Positions 25,696 to 34,624 of a stretch of 64,000 bases of DNA are shown here, piece after piece. The notes under the pieces were generated by a model. That model had not been told where the DNA came from. It saw only the letters and a list, made by a program, of their open reading frames with translations, and ran no database searches. The position numbers and the translations under genes are program-made. Each line of letters begins with the position of its first letter. Position 1 is the stretch's first letter. Location: the NCBI RefSeq assembly GCF_900100265.1, contig NZ_LT629696.1, positions 2,728,001 through 2,792,000 of the forward strand, read 5' to 3'. The stretch is from Leifsonia sp. 466MF (GTDB lineage Bacteria; Actinomycetota; Actinomycetes; Actinomycetales; Microbacteriaceae).

Positions 25696-26840
25696 CCACT
25701 CTCCGTGTGATCGTCGACGAGCTCGTCGGAGACGAGCCCGGCGGCGCGCGCCGGTACACGGAGGAGCTGACCCGTCAGCTGATCGCCACGGCGCCGCGCG
25801 ACTGCGTCGTCGAGGCCGTCATCTCGAACGTGAGCGACGAGCAGGTGCAGGCGGTCCGCGACCGCCTGCCGGGCGTCGCGGCGGTCACGCGCCTGCCTCT
25901 CGCCCGGCGGGAGCTGGCCCTGGCCTGGCAGTCGGGCCTCTCGGTGGGCGGCCCACCCGGGATGCTGCACGCTCCGACCCTCCTCGCGCCGCTGCGGAAG
26001 CACGTGCAGCTGGACACCCCGCAGCAGATCGCGGTCACCATCCACGACACCCTGGCGTGGACGCATCCCGAATCGCTCGGCTCCGCCGCGACGATCTGGA
26101 CCAAGACGATGGCGAAACGAGCCAGGAAGCACGCGGACGCGATCGTCGTTCCGACCCACGCCGTCGCCGACCGGCTCGGCGACTTCCTCGACTTCGGCGA
26201 TCGCATCCGCGTCATCGGCGGGGCTCCCGCGACCGCTCTGCGCCTGCCGCCGGACGCCGACGAGCGCGCGGAGCGCCTCGGCCTCCCCGAGCGCTACGCG
26301 TTCACACTGGGGACGGTCGAGCCGCGAAAAGGGATCGCTCCCCTGATCCGCGCCATCGCCCGACCCGAGGCACAGGGCATCCCCCTCCTGATCGCCGGCC
26401 GCGACCGCGTCGGCGAGCGCTCCGCGACCGGGGTCGCCGCAGCGGCCGGGCTTCCGGAGGACCGCGTGCGGCCGCTCGGCCGTCTCGACGACGGAGACCT
26501 TGCCGTCGCCCTCGACCGCGCCACCCTCTTCGTGTACCCGAGCATCGCCGAAGGGTTCGGCCTCCCGATCGTCGAGGCGTTCAAGTTCGGTCTGCCCGTC
26601 ATCCACTCGGGCGACGCCGCCCTCGTCGAGGTCGCCGCGGGTGCGAGTGTCGTCGTCGAGCGTCCGGCACCGCGTGAGGACGACGAGCCCTATGCCGAGC
26701 GTCTCGCAGCCGCGATCGGCCGTGTGCTGTCAGACGCCGAGTTGAGCGCCCGACTGCGCGTGCTAGCCTCGGATCGCGCTCGCGCGTTCAGCTGGCGGGA
26801 TTCGGCAGAACGCGTCTGGCAGCTGCACGCCGACCTCTGA
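25692..26840 (+). CDS. GT4 family glycosyltransferase
   Basis: A 382-residue GT-B enzyme. The ATG at 25692 overlaps the rmlD stop (ATGA). The N-terminal half starts LRVIVDELVGDEPGGARRY; the C-terminal half has FTLGTVEPRKGI, LLIAGRDRVG and YPSIAEGFGLPIVEAFKFG with the EX7E donor-binding pair of GT4 enzymes. Coupling to rmlBD suggests it uses dTDP-rhamnose or extends the rhamnose-containing chain; this is inference from context. Confidence 0.85.
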   Translation: MTTLRVIVDELVGDEPGGARRYTEELTRQLIATAPRDCVVEAVISNVSDEQVQAVRDRLPGVAAVTRLPLARRELALAWQSGLSVGGPPGMLHAPTLLAPLRKHVQLDTPQQIAVTIHDTLAWTHPESLGSAATIWTKTMAKRARKHADAIVVPTHAVADRLGDFLDFGDRIRVIGGAPATALRLPPDADERAERLGLPERYAFTLGTVEPRKGIAPLIRAIARPEAQGIPLLIAGRDRVGERSATGVAAAAGLPEDRVRPLGRLDDGDLAVALDRATLFVYPSIAEGFGLPIVEAFKFGLPVIHSGDAALVEVAAGASVVVERPAPREDDEPYAERLAAAIGRVLSDAELSARLRVLASDRARAFSWRDSAERVWQLHADL

Positions 26841-26886
26841 GCGACGACCTCGCTCCGACCACTCCGTCGCACCTCCCCTTCTCCTC

Positions 26887-28104
26887 ATGCCAACTCCTTC
26901 CCTCCCATCCGCCCGGATGACGTCGCTCGACGGCCTGCGCGGCATCGCCGCACTGATCGTGCTCGCCCACCACGCCTCCCTGCTGAACCCGGCGATCTCC
27001 GGGGCGTACGTGCCGGTACCCGGGTCTTCCGGGCCGGCCGCCGGAAGCCTGGCCTGGTGGTTCACGTACACGCCGCTCAAGCTGTTCACCGCCGGCCCGG
27101 AGGCGGTGGTCGTGTTCTTCGTGCTCTCGGGATTCGTGCTGAGCCTGCCCGTGCTGTCTCCGCGGGCCTTCGACTGGATGGCGTACTACCCACGCCGGAT
27201 CGTCCGGATCGGACTTCCGGTGGTGTGCTCGCTGGTCTTCGCCGCGGCCCTCGCCCTGCTCGTCCCGCAGATCGTCGCCAACGCCATGAGCGGCTGGGTC
27301 GCCACGACCTCGGTACCAGACCTGAGCGTCGAGACGTTCATCGGCCAACTCGACCCCACCCGCACGTACCACCTGCTCAACAACCCGCTGTGGTCCATCT
27401 ACTGGGAGGTAGCCTTCTCGGTCATGCTGCCGCTCTTCCTCGGGCTGGCCGTCTGGCTGCGGCGGGTGTGGCCGCTCATCCTGCTCGTCGCCACCGCGAC
27501 CGTCTTCTTGGGCGTGGATTCCGGGGCGGACGGCCTGCGTTACCTCCCTCCATTCTTCCTCGGCGTCGTCGCGGCCGTGCTGCTCCCGCGCATCCGCCGC
27601 CTGGGCGCCACTGTCTCCGGCTGGCGTCTCGGCTGGGCGGTGTGGCTTCTCGCGCTGATCGGGTCCGCTCTGCTCCTGATCGCCCACTGGATGGTCGGGC
27701 CGGGGGTGGTGCCGCTCGCCCTCACCGCGCTCCAGCCGCTCGCCGCCCTCGGACTGCTGATCTGCTGCCTGGAATGGCGGCCGCTTGCGAGCCTGCTCTC
27801 TCACCAGCCGTTCCGCTGGGCCGGGAAGATCTCCTTCAGCCTGTACCTCGTGCACGTCCCGATCATCGTCACGCTGAGCTACGCCCTGCGCGACTGGGGG
27901 CCGACCAAGGTGGCCGCGCTCGCCATCCCGGTCGCGCTCATCGTCGGCACGCTGTTCTACCAGCTGGTCGAGAAGCGATCCCACACCCTGTCGAAGCTGT
28001 TCGGTGCCACGGTTGCTCGCGCCTTCGAGCGTCGCTCCGGCGAGGTCGCGGCGTCAGCGGAACCGACGGCGCCGGCCGAGCTACCGTCGCGCGCTTCGCG
28101 CTGA
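26887..28104 (+). CDS. Membrane acyltransferase, family 3 (OafA/YrhL type)
   Basis: A 405-residue protein with 10-11 transmembrane helices. TSLDGLRGIAALIVLAHH carries the RG and HH elements of the first helices, FFVLSGFVLSLP the FxxSGF motif, and SFSLYLVHVPI the conserved late motif. Such enzymes pass acetyl or other acyl groups from cytoplasmic acyl-CoA to sugars at the outer face. Its C-terminus overlaps that of a convergent paralogue by 24 nt. A likely role is O-acylation of the rhamnose-containing polymer. Confidence 0.85.
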   Translation: MPTPSLPSARMTSLDGLRGIAALIVLAHHASLLNPAISGAYVPVPGSSGPAAGSLAWWFTYTPLKLFTAGPEAVVVFFVLSGFVLSLPVLSPRAFDWMAYYPRRIVRIGLPVVCSLVFAAALALLVPQIVANAMSGWVATTSVPDLSVETFIGQLDPTRTYHLLNNPLWSIYWEVAFSVMLPLFLGLAVWLRRVWPLILLVATATVFLGVDSGADGLRYLPPFFLGVVAAVLLPRIRRLGATVSGWRLGWAVWLLALIGSALLLIAHWMVGPGVVPLALTALQPLAALGLLICCLEWRPLASLLSHQPFRWAGKISFSLYLVHVPIIVTLSYALRDWGPTKVAALAIPVALIVGTLFYQLVEKRSHTLSKLFGATVARAFERRSGEVAASAEPTAPAELPSRASR

Positions 28105-29367
28105 CCCGGCTTCGACCGCCCGGCCGCCGCCGGTCGCTTCGCCCTGGTCGCCGGACCGGCGCTCCTCGGCCTCCTCGTCGCGACCGAACCAGGTGCGGTA
28201 CCGGTCGGACGCCCAGTTGCCGACGGCCTTCGACCAGCCGTGGCTGCGCTTCTCGATCAGCCAGGTGAAACCGACGGCCACGAGGACCGCCACCGGGATG
28301 CCGAACAGCAGCGGGACGTACCAGGGCTCGTCCGCGAAGAGGTAGGTGCTGAAGATCAGGATCGGCACGTGGACGAGGTACAGGCTGAACGAGATGGTCC
28401 CAGTGAACTGCACGGGGCGCGTGTCGAGCACGGCGCGGAGCGGCTTCCAGCCGAGTGCCGCCACCACGAGCCCGGCCGCGGCGAGCGGCACCAGGCCCTT
28501 CAGCACCGGCTCGAGTTCGGGGATCTCGCCGACGTTCGGCCCGACCAGCCACGGAGCGATCAGGAGCAGCAGACTGGCCACGGTGAGCCCGGCCCACAGC
28601 GGGTGTCGATACCAGTGCGTGTTGATCCGGTCGGCGACGTTGCGCACCGCCTCGAGGCGGACCGCGATGACCGCGCCGACGAAGAACGCCGGGAGGTACT
28701 GCAGCGCACCGGAGTCCGCGTGCACGCCGAGGTAGGTGAGGGCGCACGCGGCGGCCAGGCCGCCCATCCACCACTTCCGCACGGCGAGGGCCGCCACCGC
28801 GAAGATCGGCAGGGCGAGCGAGAACAGCAGCTCCCAGCGAAGCGACCAGAGCGGGTTGTTGATCTGCCCGTCGCCGCCGAGGAGGTCCCACGCCTTGACG
28901 ATGTACTCCCAGCTGAAGTTCGGAGTGGAGGAGCTGCTCAGCCAGGTGCCCTTCGGCTGGGTGGACACCTGCGGGATGGCCATCACCCAGACGGCGGCCA
29001 GCACGACGGACGCCATGACCGGCACCAGGAGCCGGACGGCGCGGCGCGGGAAGTAGGCGAACCAGTCGAAGCCGCGGTGACGGATCACGGGAAGCGTGAC
29101 CACCAGCCCGGAGAGCACGAAGAAGACGATGACCGACTCGACACCGGCGGTCGCGAGCTTCAGCGGCGTGTAGCTGATCCACCACATCGCGGAGCCCGTC
29201 GGCGCGGATCCGGTGCCGGGCGCGCCCGGGAAGTCCGGGTTCGTGTACATGGCGTGGTGGAGCAGGACGACCACCGCGGCGATGCCGCGCAGACCGTCCA
29301 GCGCGGCCAAACGGCCGCCCGTCGTCTGTTTCGTCTTTTCTGCCACCGTTACACCTGTACCCGTCAT
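28081..29367 (-). CDS. Membrane acyltransferase, family 3, paralogue of the convergent neighbour
   Basis: A 428-residue polytopic protein of the same family and layout as the gene facing it: AALDGLRGIAAVVVLLHHA, then NPDFPGAPGTG, FFVLSGLVVTLP and SFSLYLVHVPILI. Both also share the LNNPLWS/INNPLWS stretch, so they arose by duplication, with inversion of one copy. The C-terminus has a longer charged tail (DEEAEERR). Start choice is uncertain; an in-frame GTG lies eight codons in. The acceptor is unknown. Confidence 0.85.
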   Translation of the reverse strand: MTGTGVTVAEKTKQTTGGRLAALDGLRGIAAVVVLLHHAMYTNPDFPGAPGTGSAPTGSAMWWISYTPLKLATAGVESVIVFFVLSGLVVTLPVIRHRGFDWFAYFPRRAVRLLVPVMASVVLAAVWVMAIPQVSTQPKGTWLSSSSTPNFSWEYIVKAWDLLGGDGQINNPLWSLRWELLFSLALPIFAVAALAVRKWWMGGLAAACALTYLGVHADSGALQYLPAFFVGAVIAVRLEAVRNVADRINTHWYRHPLWAGLTVASLLLLIAPWLVGPNVGEIPELEPVLKGLVPLAAAGLVVAALGWKPLRAVLDTRPVQFTGTISFSLYLVHVPILIFSTYLFADEPWYVPLLFGIPVAVLVAVGFTWLIEKRSHGWSKAVGNWASDRYRTWFGRDEEAEERRSGDQGEATGGGRAVEAGSARSARR

Positions 29368-29482
29368 AGGCGGGCGACGGTACCCATGCGCCCTGGGCAG
29401 TTCCTGTGACCCGTTCAGGGGTCAGCTGGATGCGAGAGAGCGGCCGTCCGCGTGGCGGCGCCGTCAGGCGCGAGGCGGCACC

Positions 29483-29488
29483 TAGCAT
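29483..29488 (+). promoter_or_regulatory. -10 box placing purE on a leaderless transcript
   Basis: TAGCAT is followed by 7 nt and then the ATG at 29496, the spacing expected when transcription begins at the start codon. No ribosome site precedes this ATG. Confidence 0.5.
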
Positions 29489-29495
29489 GTTCGCT

Positions 29496-29999
29496 ATGCC
29501 TGCATCCACGTCACCGCTGGTCTCCGTCGTCATGGGATCGGACTCCGACTGGACGGTCATGCAGGAGGCTTCGCGCCTGCTCACCGAGTTCGGCGTCGCG
29601 CACGAAGTCGAGGTCGTCTCGGCCCACCGGACGCCGGAGAAGATGATCGCGTTCGGCAAGGAGGCCGCCGGACGCGGCGTCCGGGTGATCATCGCCGGAG
29701 CGGGCGGCGCAGCTCACCTCCCGGGCATGCTGGCCGCGGTCACGACCCTCCCCGTCGTCGGCGTCCCGGTACCGCTCGCCCGTCTCGACGGGCTCGACTC
29801 CCTGCTCTCCATCGTCCAGATGCCCGCCGGGGTGCCGGTCGCCACCGTCTCCATCGGCGGCGCGCGCAACGCCGGACTCCTCGCCGTCAAGATCCTGGCC
29901 ACCTCCGACGACGCCCTCGCCGAGGCTCTCGCGCGCTTCGCCGCCGACCTCGAGGCGAGCGTCGAGCAGAAGAACCGGGCCCTGCAAGCCCAGCTGTGA
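29496..29999 (+). CDS. purE: N5-carboxyaminoimidazole ribonucleotide mutase
   Basis: A 167-residue enzyme that converts N5-CAIR to CAIR in purine synthesis. [39 protein letters not shown] and GVPV cover the substrate-phosphate, catalytic His and loop motifs; [15 protein letters not shown] closes the fold. Length fits the bacterial class I family. ATG 29496 is preferred over ATG 29487 because TAGCAT sits 7 nt upstream and no Shine-Dalgarno is visible. Its partner PurK lies 1.4 kb away on the opposite strand. Confidence 0.95.
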   Translation: MPASTSPLVSVVMGSDSDWTVMQEASRLLTEFGVAHEVEVVSAHRTPEKMIAFGKEAAGRGVRVIIAGAGGAAHLPGMLAAVTTLPVVGVPVPLARLDGLDSLLSIVQMPAGVPVATVSIGGARNAGLLAVKILATSDDALAEALARFAADLEASVEQKNRALQAQL

Positions 30000-30009
30000 G
30001 AACCGCCCG

Positions 30010-31368
30010 ATGACGATCGCCACGCCGCTGCGCCACCCCGACGCCTCCTCGTCCCAGACGATGACGAAGCGGGGCTGGTGGCTGGTCACCATGAACATCC
30101 TGCTGCCCGGCTCCGCCCAGGTCGTCGCTGGAAACCGTGTCCTCGGCCGGGTCGGCGTGCTCGCCACCCTGCTGCTCTGGCTGCTCGGCATCGTGACGCT
30201 GGTCGTCTACCTGGTCTCGCCGTCGTCCATTTACACGCTGTTCACGCAGGCGGGCAGCCTGACCCTCGTCCAGACACTGCTGATCGTCTACACGGTGCTC
30301 TGGGTCGTGCTCACACTGGACACTCTGCGTCTCGTGCGCCTCATCCGCACCGCACCGAACGCCCGCGGCTGGATCGCCGCGTTCTCGGTGCTCGTCCTCG
30401 TCGGGCTCGCCTGCACCGCCGGCTACGCGTCGGTCGTCGCCGGGTCCGCCCGGGGTGCGCTCGGCGACATCTTCTCGGCAGGGCCGTCACAGCCTCCCGT
30501 CGACGGCCGCTACAACATCATGCTGCTCGGCGGCGACGCCGGCCCCGACCGCGACGGCCTGCGCCCGGACAGCATGTCCATCGTCAGCATCGACGCGAAC
30601 ACGGGTCAGGCCGTCACCATCGGCCTGCCACGCGACCTCGACCCCGTGCCGTTCCCGGCCTCGTCCCCGCTGCACGCCGAGTATCCGGACGGCTACGGCT
30701 ACAACGACCGCTGCGACGTGGACGTCTGCCAGCTCAACTCCATCTACACCGAGGTGGAGCTGTACAAGCCGGACCTGTACCCGAACGCGAAGAAGAACAA
30801 GAGCGAGCCGGGCATCGAGGCCATGCGCGACGCCCTCGAAGGTGCGACCGGCCTGAAGATCCAGTACTACGTCCTCATCGACATGCAGGGCTTCGCCGAC
30901 CTGATCGACGCCCTCGGCGGCGTCGACGTCACCGTCACGGACCGCGTGCCGATCGGCGGCGACGAGAACCTCAACGGCGTCGCCGAGTGGATCGAGCCGG
31001 GCAAGCGCCACCTCGACGGCTACCACGCCCAGTGGTACGCCCGCGCCCGCCACGGTTCCAGCGACTACGACCGCATGGCCCGTCAGCGGCAGCTGCAGGA
31101 CGCCATCCTGAAGCAGGTCAACCCGGTCAACGTGGTGTCGAAGTTCCAGGGCATCGCGACGGCCGGCGCGCAGGTGATGAAGACGGACATCCCGCAGTCG
31201 ATGCTCGGCTACTTCGTCGACCTGGGCATGAAGACGCGCAAGCTGCCCGTGCAACAGCTGGAGCTGGTGCCGCCGACGATCGACCCGACCGAGCCGGACT
31301 ATGCACAGATCCAGGAGCTGGTGCGCCAGGCGGTGAACCCCGCGACGGCGAAGCCGAAGGGGAGCTGA
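30010..31368 (+). CDS. LCP (LytR-CpsA-Psr) family wall-polymer transferase
   Basis: A 452-residue membrane protein with about four N-terminal hydrophobic segments (residues 20-150) and an extracytoplasmic LCP domain (about 165-440). Key residues are visible: MLLGGDAGPDRDG and RPDSM for metal and pyrophosphate binding, the LPRDL Arg, and the YARARHGSSDYDRMARQRQ arginine cluster. LCP enzymes move undecaprenyl-linked glycopolymers onto peptidoglycan, so this is a strong candidate for attaching the polymer made at 1-29 kb. It follows purE by 10 nt. Confidence 0.9.
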   Translation: MTIATPLRHPDASSSQTMTKRGWWLVTMNILLPGSAQVVAGNRVLGRVGVLATLLLWLLGIVTLVVYLVSPSSIYTLFTQAGSLTLVQTLLIVYTVLWVVLTLDTLRLVRLIRTAPNARGWIAAFSVLVLVGLACTAGYASVVAGSARGALGDIFSAGPSQPPVDGRYNIMLLGGDAGPDRDGLRPDSMSIVSIDANTGQAVTIGLPRDLDPVPFPASSPLHAEYPDGYGYNDRCDVDVCQLNSIYTEVELYKPDLYPNAKKNKSEPGIEAMRDALEGATGLKIQYYVLIDMQGFADLIDALGGVDVTVTDRVPIGGDENLNGVAEWIEPGKRHLDGYHAQWYARARHGSSDYDRMARQRQLQDAILKQVNPVNVVSKFQGIATAGAQVMKTDIPQSMLGYFVDLGMKTRKLPVQQLELVPPTIDPTEPDYAQIQELVRQAVNPATAKPKGS

Positions 31369-31410
31369 CCGGCGGCCCGCCGCCCCTCGGTTCAGCCCTG
31401 CACGGCCTGG

Positions 31411-32553
31411 TCAGCCCTCGAAGAACGCGGCCGCCGCGCGGGCCCGGTACACGACGTCCTCGATGTCCTCGCCGCCCACGACGGTCACGTGACCGACCTT
31501 GCGTCCGGGCCGCGGCTCCTTGCCGTAGCCGTGGAACTTGGCCTCGGGATGCGCGGCGAGCGCGGCCGGGTAGCGGTCCTGGAGGCTGCCTTCCGACGGA
31601 CCGCCGAGGATGTTCACCATGACCGACCAGTCGGCGCGCGGCTCCGTCGACCCGAGCGGAAGGTCGAGGACGGCTCGCAGGTGCTGCTCGAACTGGCTGG
31701 TGACGGCGCCCTCGATCGACCAGTGGCCGCTGTTGTGCGGCCGCATCGCCAGCTCGTTGATCAGCACCCGCCCATCCGTCGTCTCGAACAGCTCGACGGC
31801 GAGGACTCCGGTGACCCCGAGTCCGTCCGCCACGCGGCGGGCGATGTCGGCGGCGGCCTCCGCCACCCGGCCGGCTGCGCCTGGCGCCGGCGCGAGCACC
31901 TCGGCGCAGACGCCGTCGCGCTGCACGGTCTCGACGACCGGCCACGCCGCGATCTCCCCCGACGGACGGCGCGCAACGAGCTGTGCGAGCTCCCTCCGGA
32001 ACGGCACGAGCTCCTCGACCAGAAGCGCTCCGCCACGGCCGTCCTCGGCGAGCGCCAGGAACCAGTCGTCAGCCCCGCTCGCGTCCGACACCACGCGGAC
32101 GCCCTTGCCGTCGTAGCCGCCCCGCGCCGTCTTGACGACGGCCCGGCCGCCGTGATCGGCGAGGAAGGCGCCCAGCTCGTCCGCGGACTCCACCGCGGCC
32201 CAGTCCGGCACCGGCAGCCCCAGCTCGCTGAGCTTGGCCCGCATCTGCAGCTTGTCCTGCGCGTACAGGAGCGCGTCGGGTCCCGGGTGCACGGGGATGC
32301 CGCGGGACACCAGCTCGCGGAGGATCGCCTGCGGCACGTGCTCGTGGTCGAAGGTGATCACATCCACCGTCTCGGCGAACGCGAGCACGGTGTCGAGGTC
32401 GCGGTAGTCGCCGACGCCCGACGCGGCGATGTCGGCGCTCATGCCCTCCGCCTCCTCGAGCACGCGGATGTCGACCCCGAGCTCGATGGCCGGGGGGATC
32501 ATCATCCGTGCCAGCTGACCTCCGCCGATCACTCCGACGATGTGACTAGCCAT
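31411..32553 (-). CDS. purK: N5-carboxyaminoimidazole ribonucleotide synthase
   Basis: A 380-residue ATP-grasp enzyme that makes N5-CAIR from AIR, bicarbonate and ATP. ATG 32553 opens on VGVIGGGQLARM, the AIR-binding start, with AGGAG upstream. TARGGYDGKG is the ATP-grasp loop, LVEELVPFRRELAQ a central strand, and VLINELAMRPHNSGHWSIEG the metal-binding and substrate segment. It is convergent with the LCP gene and divergent from the GtrA-like gene; purE is on the other strand, so the pair is not an operon. Confidence 0.95.
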   Translation of the reverse strand: MASHIVGVIGGGQLARMMIPPAIELGVDIRVLEEAEGMSADIAASGVGDYRDLDTVLAFAETVDVITFDHEHVPQAILRELVSRGIPVHPGPDALLYAQDKLQMRAKLSELGLPVPDWAAVESADELGAFLADHGGRAVVKTARGGYDGKGVRVVSDASGADDWFLALAEDGRGGALLVEELVPFRRELAQLVARRPSGEIAAWPVVETVQRDGVCAEVLAPAPGAAGRVAEAAADIARRVADGLGVTGVLAVELFETTDGRVLINELAMRPHNSGHWSIEGAVTSQFEQHLRAVLDLPLGSTEPRADWSVMVNILGGPSEGSLQDRYPAALAAHPEAKFHGYGKEPRPGRKVGHVTVVGGEDIEDVVYRARAAAAFFEG

Positions 32554-32671
32554 GGACCATCCGCTCCTCTGATACTTTTCATGCTGGCCGGGAAGACTCA
32601 CAGGAACGCGAAACCTGGTCCGCGTACTGTGACGAACGTACTGACCATCTTCCCGCATCTCAGGCAGGGGC

Positions 32672-33250
32672 ATGACGACCGAGACCAGCACACCGGCGCG
32701 ACGCGCACGGCTCCTCCCGCAACTGATCAAGTTCGGCGCGGTCGGAGCCGTCGGCTTCGTGGTCAATCTGCTCGTGTTCAACGTGCTGATGCTCTTCGTG
32801 CTGGTGAACGTGCCGCACAAGACGCTCTTCTCGACGGCGATCGCGACACTGGTCGCCATCGGCACGAACTGGATCGGCAACCGCTACTGGGCTTTCTCCG
32901 GCAACCGCAACGAGAACGCCACGCGTGAGGGCATCGAGTTCTTCATCGTCAGCCTGGCGGGCATGGCCATCCCGCTCCTCTGCGTCTGGGTGTCGCACTA
33001 CCTGCTCGGCTACCAGAGCCTGCTCGCCGACAACATCTCCAACAACGTGGTCGGTCTCGCGCTCGGCACGGTGTTCCGGTTCGCCTTCTACCGCTGGTGG
33101 GTGTTCTCGCCCGACCGCGCGATCGCTCGCTCCGGCCGTCGTGCCACCGTCTCGGACAGCCGGCACGTGCCCGCCCGCGGCCGCGAGAAGGCGCCGATCA
33201 CCGGCTCGACCCTAGCGAGCGCCCCAGACCGTGGTCTCGTCGGAGACTGA
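32672..33250 (+). CDS. GtrA-like four-helix membrane protein
   Basis: A 192-residue protein with four transmembrane helices in residues about 18-140 and a basic cytoplasmic tail. LIKFGAVGAVGFVVNLLVFN, NRYWAFSG and FRFAFYRWWVF are typical of the GtrA family, thought to flip polyprenyl-phosphate-linked sugars. In a rhamnose-polymer background it may feed lipid-linked sugars to GT-C enzymes such as those at 1.6-4.5 kb. AGGCAGGGGC precedes the ATG. The last 39 nt overlap the convergent PH-domain gene. Confidence 0.85.
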   Translation: MTTETSTPARRARLLPQLIKFGAVGAVGFVVNLLVFNVLMLFVLVNVPHKTLFSTAIATLVAIGTNWIGNRYWAFSGNRNENATREGIEFFIVSLAGMAIPLLCVWVSHYLLGYQSLLADNISNNVVGLALGTVFRFAFYRWWVFSPDRAIARSGRRATVSDSRHVPARGREKAPITGSTLASAPDRGLVGD

Positions 33251-33760
33251 CTGCGCCTGCTGACGCCGCACGGCCACGACGGTCTGCGAGTGGTCCATCA
33301 GCTCGGACAACGCGCGCTGCACCTGGTCGGCCTTCGGCACATCCTTCAGGACGACGGGATGGTCGAGACCCGAGTTGATCAGCACATCGCCGGAGCGGAA
33401 CATACTCTGCAGCCACGTCCGCCGCACGCTCACGTCGTAGCCGCGGCTGTGCAGCAGCTCCTGGCGCACGCGCACGAAGAAGCCGTGCCGGATGATCAGA
33501 CGGCGATTGGTGATCGTGTAGCGGCGGCTCAGCCACGCCGCCAGCGGCAGGAGGAAGAGCAGGAGCACGACGGCGGCCGCGGCGGACCACAGCAGGACGA
33601 TCTCCCAGACCTCACCGACCCGGCCCGCGAGGTACCCGACCGCGCCGGCGGTCGCGATCAGCACGAGGCTCGGGAAGAACAGCCGGCGGGCGTTCGAACG
33701 CAGCCGGGCCACCACACGCTCGGGCGGCTGGGCGGGTATCCCGTCCGGGCTGCTGCTCAT
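33212..33760 (-). CDS. PH-domain (bPH2-type) membrane protein
   Basis: A 182-residue protein with two adjacent transmembrane helices (about 30-75) followed by a bacterial PH-like domain; SRRYTITNRRLIIRHGFF is the characteristic entry motif, then SGDVLINSG. The function of these proteins is unknown; a membrane scaffold or sensor is possible. It sits between the GtrA-like gene and birA, a neighbourhood I recall as conserved in other actinobacteria. Convergent 39-nt overlap with the GtrA-like gene. Confidence 0.75.
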   Translation of the reverse strand: MSSSPDGIPAQPPERVVARLRSNARRLFFPSLVLIATAGAVGYLAGRVGEVWEIVLLWSAAAAVVLLLFLLPLAAWLSRRYTITNRRLIIRHGFFVRVRQELLHSRGYDVSVRRTWLQSMFRSGDVLINSGLDHPVVLKDVPKADQVQRALSELMDHSQTVVAVRRQQAQSVSDETTVWGAR

Positions 33761-33766
33761 GCTCCA

Positions 33767-34528
33767 TTAATACCGCAGGTGCGTGACGTCGCCCGCCGCC
33801 ACAGCGGTGCGGCCCGCATCCGACTCCACGATCAGCCTCCCGCTCTCGTCGATGCCGACGGCGGTGCCGAGGAGGTCGTCGCCCGACGGCAGCTGCACGC
33901 GGACCGGCCGGCCGATGGTGTGGCAGGCCTCGGCGACCTCATCGCGCAGCGCGCTGCGGAGCGGATCGCCGTCGGCGGCCAGGAACTCGCGGTACAACGT
34001 CGTCAGCTGGATGAGGTAGGCCGAGAGCACCGCATCCGCGTCCACATCGTGCGCACCGGCGAGTGCCAGCGAGGTCGAGGTCTCGGTCGGGAGCTCGTCG
34101 CGCGTCTGCGTGAGGTTGACGCCGGCGCCGATCACCAGCCCCGACATCCCGGGCAGCAGTTCGGCGAGGATGCCGCACACCTTGTCGCCCTCGATGAGGA
34201 CGTCGTTGGGCCACTTGACCTGCACGCCGCCGGGGACGAACCGGCCGAGCGCGCGGCTCATCGCCAGGCCGCCGAGCAGCGGGAACCAGCCGAACGACTC
34301 CGGCGGCAGGCCGACAGGCTTGAGCAGAACGGAGATCGCCAGCGCTCTCCCGGGCGGCGTCACCCACACCCGACCGAGCCGGCCGCGACCTCCGGTCTGG
34401 TTGCCCGTGATCACCACCGCGAGGTCCGGGAGGTCGCCCGCCCGGGCACTCAGGACGTCGTTGGTGGAACCCGCCTCGGGGAGCACCTCGAGCACGGGGA
34501 CGATGGTTCGGCTGCGTCGGAAGTCCAC
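33767..34528 (-). CDS. birA: Biotin-[acetyl-CoA-carboxylase] ligase (no DNA-binding domain)
   Basis: A 253-residue class I biotin protein ligase. EAGSTNDVL, NQTGGRGRLGRVW (biotin/AMP loop), SVLLKP, VKWPNDVLI with the catalytic Lys and GVNLTQ are all present, and there is no N-terminal helix-turn-helix, so it is not a repressor. GTG 34528 is chosen because GAGAG lies about 9 nt upstream and homologous protein starts just before; upstream in-frame starts exist at 34546 and 34606. It should biotinylate the Lys in AMKM of the carboxylase alpha subunit encoded at 42-43.8 kb. Confidence 0.93.
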   Translation of the reverse strand: MDFRRSRTIVPVLEVLPEAGSTNDVLSARAGDLPDLAVVITGNQTGGRGRLGRVWVTPPGRALAISVLLKPVGLPPESFGWFPLLGGLAMSRALGRFVPGGVQVKWPNDVLIEGDKVCGILAELLPGMSGLVIGAGVNLTQTRDELPTETSTSLALAGAHDVDADAVLSAYLIQLTTLYREFLAADGDPLRSALRDEVAEACHTIGRPVRVQLPSGDDLLGTAVGIDESGRLIVESDAGRTAVAAGDVTHLRY

Positions 34529-34618
34529 GGGGTCAGTCTCTCGCACTGGGCCAGTCTGCCAGCGCAGACCGGTGGATTTGTAGGGTTTCGTCAACGGCAC
34601 GGCCATTCGGCTGGCCGG

Positions 34619-34624
34619 TAGAGT
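34619..34624 (+). promoter_or_regulatory. -10 box for a leaderless accD-type gene
   Basis: TAGAGT is followed by 7 nt and a GTG at 34632, in frame with the carboxylase gene. A transcript starting there would be leaderless and would begin at the second of two possible GTG codons. Confidence 0.5.
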
